A stretch of 64,000 bases of DNA, from the NCBI RefSeq assembly GCF_028372415.1, contig NC_092872.1, forward strand, positions 264,455,008-264,519,007. Direction: 5' to 3'. Origin of the DNA: Notamacropus eugenii (lineage: Eukaryota; Chordata; Mammalia; Diprotodontia; Macropodidae). The notes under the pieces are model-generated. The model was given only the letters and a program-made list of their open reading frames with translations. It had not been told where the DNA came from and made no database searches. The position numbers and the translations under genes were made by a program. This document shows positions 56,116 through 64,000 of this stretch, in pieces (position 1 is the first letter of the stretch; each line of letters starts with the position of its first letter).

Positions 56116-57929
56116 ATTTTGAACCTAAATATGTACATGGAAGTTTATAAACCTCAAAACGTTGTAAAAATACGAATTGAATCACTAATGATGTCATTGC
56201 TATTTCCAGCAATACAACATCATATGAATAATACTAGTGTTTTAAAGCAGTTAGGTTTTTGTTTTCCATTAGAAAACTTGATGTCATTAAAAGTACTGTG
56301 TAAATTCTCAAAGTCAAGCTAGAATACTGTCTTGTTTTTCTTTTCTAGATCATTCATAATCTATTGGCAATGGTTGTTCAAGATATGTGTGCTGAAAAAC
56401 TAGATTTATGAATTTTCCATTCAAATGGATTATATAGTCTAGAAAATTAATTTTCTTTATGCTTTTCTCTTTATCATGGTTTGGTAAGTCTAATACTTGA
56501 GTAATTATGGATTTCACAGAGGAATTCTGTCAATATTTCAAGGCTAGATATTATTGTCACATCTTCCACACCCAGAATCATCTGTCAATATGGATGTAGA
56601 ATTCTTCTTTTATTAAAATTATTTGATAGATCTCTTCTGAGAGTAGCAAATACCTCCGTCAAAGGTACACCTTTACTGAATTGTTTACTGGTTATTTTAA
56701 TAGGATTGTCAGAGAAAGTTATCACTGGTTATATCTTCTAAAGAATGGTGGTATTTTTACATACACTTCTGAGATACCTTATTGGGGAAGACTTTGAAGG
56801 TGAAGCTATGCTCTGTTGAATAGAATGTTTACAGTAAACAAACAATGACAATGGGCCCTTATAGTTGTAGCACTCTAGTTGATTCTATAACTATAAAAAT
56901 GAGATTTAATAGAAAATAACTTCAAGGATGCTTCTGATAAATTTTACAGATCATTATCATAATTTGTAGGCAGAGGAAACCCGGCATATGGTTTGGTATT
57001 TATATTAATATGTTCTATGCCACTCTTTTTTGGAATAATAAAGTCTAGAATTTTCATCCTCTCCATATATACTCTGAGGGTCAATAACTTTGCACTCGCG
57101 CAATTGTATTTCCTCCAGCGCAAGTCTCATTGGTTGATAATTGGTCTAGTACAACCAGTCTATCATTTTGAAGTACCATTTTCAATTACATATATAGTTT
57201 ATTGAGGGCTATTACTTCCATTGTTATTAATAGAGAAAATAGTTTGAAAAAAGCATTTTGAAGAATTTTACCTCATGTTTAACTCTTTTGTTTTCTTTCC
57301 CGTTTTATCCTTAAATACTTTTAGGATGACTTTGATTAATTGGTGTTCTCACCAATCTTTCCTTAAAACATACAACCTTTCCTTTCATTTCTCAAAATTT
57401 TATGATGTGATAATCATAATTTCTCCCATACTTCTCTGCATGATTTTATGAATACATTTGTAGCCTATACTGATGTTTTTACTAGTGCTATATTCTGCTA
57501 CTGAACAAGGAGATCAAGAATTTGTAGGTAAAGGTAATGTGCAGCTTTCTTTTAGTTCTTCATTAAAACACTCTTTAACCTTCTTTAATTCATGGTTACA
57601 AAATATGTCAATACATAGTATTCTACCCATTTCTTCTTTATTGAAATCAATGCCTTCTTATGTTTAATAGCTTGTTTTATATGTAGAGTTTCATTCATCT
57701 CTCTTATTTAGCCTTTTTACAATCTAGAATTTATTTTAATCTTTACTCTATATGATTAATGATTTTACTATTGAATGCAAATTATATATTCTCTTCACCA
57801 AAAACTAGTCATTTACCACTTACTAAATATAATCAATTTCAGTTTTGTGTTATTTGCTCTACGTGTATTAATATCTATACATGGGTAGACAGACAAATAT
57901 AGATGGACAAAATAACAAGAAAAAGTGAT
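56116..57929. other. Unassigned 1.8 kb AT-rich DNA
   Basis: I recognise no repeat family. The minus strand gives short stretches of ordinary-looking amino-acid composition (near 57,000-57,100, KILDFIIPKKSGIEHINI; near 57,560-57,650, ELKKVKECFNEELKES) separated by stops, which could be a very old coding relic or chance. A CpG-bearing patch lies at 57,094-57,122 (cactcgcgcaattg, ccagcgcaag), unusual for this window. Confidence 0.35.
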
Positions 57930-58125
57930 CAACAGACACATATATATTATGTATATATATGAAAAATATATATACTTATATTTGTGGTTACATATGAATG
58001 TATATATGAGTGAATATGTATATATGTATATGCATGTGTGTATGTATATACATACACATACATATACATGCACATATACATATTTATGCGTGTATATGTG
58101 TGTGTATATATATTATATATATGAA
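57930..58125. repeat. TATA/TATG/TACA low-complexity tract
   Basis: About 200 bases of mixed TATATG, TACATA and TGTA units; open frames are repeat products. Confidence 0.85.
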
Positions 58126-58289
58126 TGAAGAATTGTTTTAGTGAACAAGTATTTCTTCCATCTTGATCCCTACTCCATAGACATACTTTTGAGGAGAATT
58201 TTCTTTTTTTTTTTTTTTCAGAAAATAACAAGAGTATGCTTTAATCTGCATTTGGAGTTCATCAATTATCTCTCTGGGGGAAGGATAGA

Positions 58290-59822
58290 ATTTTTTTTTA
58301 TTCGTTTTTAGTGTTTTACAATCACATTCACATAACTTAGATTTTCTCCACCCCTTTCTCCCTCACTCCCCCCTGGCTCCTTGAGACGTCATATAATTTA
58401 TATAGGTTTTACACATACATTCCTATTAAATATATTTTCACCTTAGTCATGTTGCTTAGAAGAATTAAAATGAATGGGAGAAATCATAAAACAAACCAAA
58501 ACGTAATACAAAAGAAAATGGTCTGTTATATTCTGTGATCAAATTGTATAGTTCTTTCTCTGGATGTGGATGGCACTTTGCCTTGAGAGACCATTGGGAA
58601 CTTTTTATGTGCTTGCATTGCAGTGTAGTTCGAAGTCTACCAGAAAAAAATCCTTGCACACTGTGGTTGTTGCTGTGTATAAAGTTCTCCTGGTTCTGCT
58701 ACTTTCGCTCAGAATCAGTTCATATAAGTCTTTCCAGGACTCTCTGAAGTCTTTCTGTTCATCATTTCTTACAGCACAATAGTGTTCCATTACATTCATA
58801 TACCACAGTTTATTCATCCATTCCCCAATTGATGGGCATCCCCTTGATTTCCAGGTTTTGGCCACCACAAAAAGTGCTGCTATATATATTTTTGTACATG
58901 TGGGACCCTTTACAATTTTTATGATCTCTTGGGGATACAGTCTTTGAAGTAGTATTTCTGGGTCAAATGGTAGGCACATTTGTAGCGCTTTGGGCATAGT
59001 TCCAAACTGCTCTCTAGAATGGCTGGATCAGCTCACAGCTCCACTAACAGTGAATTAGTGTTCCAATTCTCCAACATATTCCCTAACACTTATCATTATC
59101 CTGCTTTTTTCCTGTTAGATAATCTGATAGGTGTGATGTGGTATCTCAGAGTTCTTTTGATTTGCTTCTCTCTAATCAATAGTGATTTAGAGCATTTTGT
59201 CATATGGCTATAGATACCTTTGATTTCTTTCTCTGAAAACGGCCTGTTCATATCCTTTGACATTTATAGATTGAGGAATGACATGTATTCTTGTACATTT
59301 GACTCAGTTCTCTATATATTTTAGAAGTGATACCTTTATCACAGACACTAGTTGCAAAAATCCTTTCCCAGTCTTCTGCTTCCCTCCTAATCTTGGTTGC
59401 ATTGGGTTTGTTTGTGCAAAAAGTTTTCAATTTAATGTAATCAAAATTATCCATTTTGCACTTGATAATGCTTTCTATCTCTTGTTTAGTCAAAAATTCT
59501 TTGTTTCTCCATAAATATGATAAACACAGTATTCCTTGCTCCACTAATTTGTTTATACTGTCAGTCTTTATACCTAGATCATGTACCCATTTGGACTTTC
59601 TTCTTATGTGTGCTGTCAGGCATAGGTCTATGCCTAGTTTCCACCAAATTGTTATCCAATATTCCCAGCAATTTTTGTTGAACAGTGAGTTCTTATTCCA
59701 GAAGCTGGAGTCCATGGGTTTATCAAACAGGAGACTGCTGTAGTCATTGACCACTGTGTCTTGGGTACCTATTCTGTTCTCCTGGTCTACCCTTCTGTTT
59801 CTCAGCCAGTACCAAATAGGTT
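58290..59822 (-). mobile_element. L1 copy X, 3' arm
   Basis: Minus-strand L1 from its T-rich (poly(A)) end at 58,290 through the 3' UTR to ORF2 C-terminal codons. Open pieces: 59,248-59,754 (KLGIDLCLTAHIRRKSKWVH, KMDNFDYIKLKTFC) and 58,605-58,997 (KALQMCLPFDPEI, GCPSIGEWMNKLWYMNVMEH, SESSRTRRTL). It stops at CAAATAGGTT (59,813-59,822), where copy Y is inserted, and its 5' arm is at 60,844-61,612. Confidence 0.9.
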
Positions 59823-60843
59823 TTTTGTTTATTTTTTATTTTAATTTTTTTATTTTTATTTTTAATGTTCTACAATCACTACTATAAAATTTAGATTTAT
59901 CCCCCCTACCTACCTCCCACCACCCTCCTCCTTCCCCAAGACAGCATACAATTCTATATAGGATCTACACATACATTCCTATTGAATACATTTTCACTAT
60001 AGTCATGCTGTGTAGAGGAACTAAAATAAACGGGAGAAATCATAGAACAAACCAAAACACATACACACGCACACAAATGATCTGCTACATTCTGCAATTG
60101 AATTCCGTAGTTCTTTCTCTGAATGTGGAAGACATTTTGCCTTCGAAGACCACTGGGAATTTTTTTTTTTTTTTATGTCCCTGCATTGCTATGAAGATCC
60201 AAGTCTACCAGAAAAAACTCTCGCACACTGTGGTAACTGCTGTGCACAAAGTTCTCCTGGTTCTACTCCTTTCTCTCAGCATCAGATCATATAAGTCCTT
60301 CCAGGCCTCTCTGAAGTCTTCTTGCTCATCATTTCTTATGGTGCAATAGTACTCCATTTCATTTATATACCATAATATAGTCAGGCATTCCCCAATTGAT
60401 GGGCATCCCCTTGATTTACAGATTTTGGCAAATACAAAGAGTGCTGCTACAAATATTTTTGTACATGTGGGACCCTTTCCCATTTTTATGATCTCTTAGG
60501 GATACAGTCCTAGAAGCGATACTGCTGGGTCAAAGGGTATGTACATTTTTGTAGCCCTTTGGGCTCCAAATTGCTCTCCAAAATAGTTGAATTAGCTCAC
60601 AGCTCCACCAACAATGAATTAATTAGTGTTCCAACTCTCCCACATCCTCTCCAACATTTATCATTTTCCTGTTCTGTCATGTTTGCCAATCTAATAGGTG
60701 TGATATGGTACCTCAGAGTTGTTTGGATTTGCATCTCTCTAATCAAAAGTGATTTAGAACATTTTTTTCATGATTATAGATATTTTTAACTTCTTCCTCT
60801 GAAAATTGCTTGTTCATATCCTTTGACCATTTATCAATTGGGG
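59823..60843 (-). mobile_element. L1 copy Y, 5'-truncated, inserted in copy X
   Basis: 1.02 kb from a T-rich tail (59,823-59,870) to an abrupt 5' end in the ORF2 codons 'ccaattgataaatgg'. Last ORF2 codons open at 60,205-60,483 (GCPSIGECLTILWYINEMEY, RERSRTRRTLCT). It is flanked by CAAATAGGTT and CAAATAGTTT (60,844-60,853). It is closer to copies A-C than copy X is. Confidence 0.92.
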
Positions 60844-61612
60844 CAAATAGTTTTGATAATTGCTGCTTTATAATACAATTGGAGATCTTTTAGATCTAGG
60901 CCACCTTCCCTAGTATTTCTTTTCTTTTGTTCCGTTGATATTTTGTATCTTTTGTTCTTCCAGATGAATTTTGATATTATTTTTTCTAGCTCTAGAAAAT
61001 AATTATCTGATAGTTTGATTGGTATGGCACTGAATAAGTAAATTAATTTAGGTAGAATTGTCATTTTTATTATGTTAGTTCAGCCCACCCATGAGCAACT
61101 TATGTTTCTCCACTTACTTAGATCTGACTTTATTTGAGTGAAAAGTGTTTTGTAATTGTGTTCATATAATGCCTGAATTTGTTTTGGCAGGTAGACTTTC
61201 AAATATTATATAGTGTCTACCATAGCTTTAAATGGGATTTCTCTTTCTATCTCTGGCTGTTGAGCTTTGTTAACGATATATAAAAATGCAGAGGATTTGT
61301 GTGGGTTTATTTTGTAAACTGCAACTTTGCCAAAGTTATTTATTATTTCAAGTAGCTTTTTTTTTACTTGATTCTCTGGGTTTCTCTAAGTATATAATCA
61401 TATCATTTTCAAAGTGTGATAATTTAGTTCCTTCTTTGACTATTATAATTACTTTAATTTCTTTTTCTTCTCTTATTGCTATAACTAACATTTCTAGTAC
61501 CATACTGAATAGTAGTGGTGATAATGGACATCCTTGTTTCACCCTTGATCTTATTGGAAATGCATCTAGCTTATCCCCATTGCATATAATGCTTGCTGAA
61601 GGTTTTAGGTAG
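60844..61612 (-). mobile_element. L1 copy X, 5' arm (reverse transcriptase)
   Basis: Contains the RT end ([40 protein letters not shown], 60,834-61,064) and core ([20 protein letters not shown], with the catalytic box as FEND near 61,408 instead of FADD). The 5' truncation lies at about 61,612 in 'ctaaaaccttcagc'. Joined with the 3' arm, the codons meet exactly where copy A reads on without a gap. Confidence 0.9.
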
Positions 61613-62094
61613 ACACAAGAATAATTTTCAAAATCCCTTTATGTTAATCTTTGTATTAAAATCAACAAGGATTCTTTTGATTTTATTTTTTCCACCAAAT
61701 ATTCCAAATTCTTTCTATACCCTCTCGTACTCTGTAACAGCTGTTAGTACATAAACTACAATCATTTTTATGATGATAGTTTTACAAATGCTTATCATGA
61801 GGACTACAATATCACTTGACCAAATGTCCCATGAAATTATCTTTCCTTTTACCCCTAAACACAAAATAAAAATAATATTACCAATTTAATTATCTCTGGA
61901 AGGAAAACTTTTGAATCATTCTTCCTTTTTAGTTGTAACTGTCTTTGCCTTATAAGGTTCATCTATATCAGGAATATCAAGATTATTTTGGCCTAATTAA
62001 CCCTTGTGCATCTACACTGATTGGTTTTCACATTAAATGGGTAAATGGTTAAGCTTATTTTACTAGTACCCCCAAACCGTGTGTGATTCTTTTT
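61613..62094. other. Unique AT-rich DNA
   Basis: Nothing recognised. Confidence 0.4.
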
Positions 62095-63140
62095 ATATAA
62101 TTCATTTGTTGTCAGTTTTCATGAATTTTAAATTCCCCTCTCCCCAAGGCTGCATGCAATCTGGTATGAGTCCTACTCATATATTCCTATTAAACACATT
62201 TTCACATTAGTCATGTTGTATAGAAGAATTAAAACAAATGGGAGAAACCATAAAAAAACCCAAACCAAATAAAATGTAACAAAATATAAAATATTCTGCT
62301 TCATTCTTTGTTCTGACTCTATGGTTTCATCTCTGGATATGGATGGTATTTTGTATCATAAGTCATTTGGAAATGTTTTATGTCATTGCATTGCTGTATA
62401 GGGCTGAGTTTATCAGATACTGTCCTGGCACACTGTAGTTCTTACTGTGTATAATATTCTCTTGGTTCTGCTCATTTCGTTCAGCATCAGTTCATACAAA
62501 TTTTTTCAGGTTTTTCTGAAGTCCTGCTGTTAGTCATGTCTTATAGCACAATAGTATTCCATTAATATACCACAACATGTTAAGACATTCCCCAATTAAT
62601 GGACATTCCCTTGATTTCCAGTTCTTGTCCACCACAAAAAGAGTTGCTATAAATAGGTTTTTTCTCACTTTCATGATCTCTTTAGGACACAGCCCTAGGA
62701 GAAGTATTACTGGGTCAAGGATTATGTACATTTTTATAGTCCTTTGGTCATTGTTTCAAATTGCTCTCCAGAATGGTTGGATCAGCTAGCAGCTCCACCA
62801 AGAAGGAATTAGTGTTCTAACTCTCCCACATCCTCTCCACCATGTGTCATTTTCCTGTTTTGTCATGTTAGCCAACCTGATAGGTGTGTTGTGATACCTC
62901 AGAGGTGTTTTGATTTGCATTCCTCTAATCAGTAGTGGTGGAAAGCATTTTTTTCACATGTGACTATCGATGGTTTTAATTTCTTCCTCTGAAAACTGCG
63001 ATAAACTGTCATATGCTTTGACCATTTATCAATTGGAAAATGACTTGTATTCTTGTACATTTGACTTAGTTCTCTATATATATTAGAAATTAAGCCTTTT
63101 TCACAGACACTAGTTGAAAAGATCTTTTCCCAGTTTTGTT
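62095..63140 (-). mobile_element. L1 copy G, 5'-truncated, old
   Basis: Reverse L1 3' UTR and ORF2 C-terminus: 'aggctgcatgcaatctgg', 'attaaaacaaatgggagaaacc', 'ttctgctcatttcgttcagcatcagttcatac' and, further in, 'ccaattaatggacattcccttgatttccagttcttg', up to 'gacactagttgaaaagatcttttcccag'. More diverged than copies X and Y. Confidence 0.85.
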
Positions 63141-63369
63141 CTTACATGTGTGATTCTTAATACACTCTTTCCCTTTCATACTTTCTACCATCATCACAGG
63201 AGAAGTAGATGACTGAAAACCATGTTACTTTTTTTTTTATTCCATGGGTTGTCATGGCCAAAGACCTCACCCCAAAGAGTAAGTTATAAGCTAATATTGA
63301 TAAGTATTGCAATATCATGTAAAGCTAGCTTGAGAAAGAAAAAAAAATGCCGCTTTTACTGAGACAAGT

Positions 63370-63860
63370 AACTTGGTACATAATATGTGTCAGGAACTGT
63401 GCTAGACACTGTGAATAACAAATGAATATTAGTCTCTGACCTCTTAATGCTTACGTTCTAACCTACCAACAAGTCTATATTTACAAAAATATAGAAGTAC
63501 ATACGAGATAGACATAAGGTAATTTTGAGGGAAGAAATTAGCAGCCAGAGGCATCAAGAATTTCTTCACACAGGAGCTGGCACTTGGGTCAAGTCTTAAA
63601 GATTCAACAAAGACATTGGGGGAAGGGCATACATTTTTGGCATGAAGGATGACCAGGAGAAAATTATGGCTGCAGGAGACAGAGCACCAGGTATTAAGTA
63701 CAGCAAGAAGGCTAATTTAGATGAAATAAAACATGATTGAAGGAGAATGATTTGAAAAAAAAATCTAGAAAGAAAGTTTACAGCCAGATTGGAAAGGACT
63801 TTTAGTCCCAAACAAAAGAGTTTTTCTTTGCTGCTTAAACATAATAAGGAACAATTGAGG
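63370..63860 (+). mobile_element. Ancient long interspersed repeat, same family as 22,545
   Basis: 'ggtacataatatgtgtcaggaactgtgctagacactg', 'gtaattttgagggaagaaattagcagcc', 'acaggagctggcacttgggtcaagtcttaaagattc', 'agaccagattggaaaggac'-type order, all parallel to 22,600-23,050. Confidence 0.55.
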
Positions 63861-64000
63861 TTTATTGATTAGGGGGGTAAACATACTTACTTTTTTGAAA
63901 AATCTGTAGAATTATCTAACAAAGGATAAACTAGAATAAATATGTGAAGACAGTTAATTGTTTTATTATTTTAATTTAAGGGAAACAGGAAGAAGTTTTA
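63861..64000. other. Unique AT-rich DNA to the window end
   Basis: Nothing recognised. Confidence 0.4.

Noticed and set aside
1-64000. A new multi-gene system (defence, toxin, biosynthesis)
   Set aside because: Every long open frame belongs to a LINE, a simple repeat or the RAP1A retrocopy; nothing suggests an operon or new gene set.

Overview
The window looks like intergenic DNA from a marsupial mammal. It is AT-rich and CpG-poor, and I see no intact host gene, tRNA, rRNA or CRISPR array. The case for a marsupial rests on the repeats: L1 copies whose 5' ends carry a GGAGCCAAGATGG-type motif, several ORF1-only half-L1 (HAL1) elements, a dead RTE-clade LINE, and tRNA-derived SINEs of the MAR1 type beside older MIR and L3/CR1 debris. 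I cannot tell opossum from an Australian marsupial. Family names come from remembered consensus features, not from a search.

Layout. 1-4,770: old unique DNA with GATA and TC microsatellites, MIR-like pieces and one MAR1 SINE. 4,771-11,205: a nearly full-length but broken L1 (copy A). 11,206-19,012: old DNA with MIR, L3/CR1 pieces, an (AT)n tract and a candidate solo LTR. 19,013-21,036: an old HAL1 on the minus strand. 21,037-24,847: ancient repeats, a HAL1 3' fragment and an old L1 tail. That tail is split by L1 copy B (24,848-30,220). 30,466-34,816: old DNA, a young 5'-truncated L1 (copy C, with a 13-bp target duplication), a MAR1 and an RTE tail. 34,817-39,614: two HAL1 copies. 40,118-44,388, and probably on to about 47,960: a minus-strand RTE element, itself invaded by two short L1 tails and a full HAL1. 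47,960-49,705: CA repeat, MIR, MAR1. 49,706-55,478: an old L1 split by a 2.45-kb insert holding a RAP1A processed pseudogene. 55,479-58,289: AT-rich DNA that I mostly cannot explain. 58,290-63,140: three minus-strand L1 pieces, one inserted in another. 63,141-64,000: an ancient repeat and unique DNA.

The sequence does not assemble into a pathway. Its content is a layered record of retrotransposition: old L1, HAL1 and RTE copies serve as targets for younger L1, HAL1 and RAP1A retrocopies, and direct repeats at several junctions let the order of events be read. The least expected observation is a 70-bp patch inside L1 copy A that matches the end of the RTE element, plus its flanking DNA, 29 kb away in inverted orientation (68 of 70 bases).
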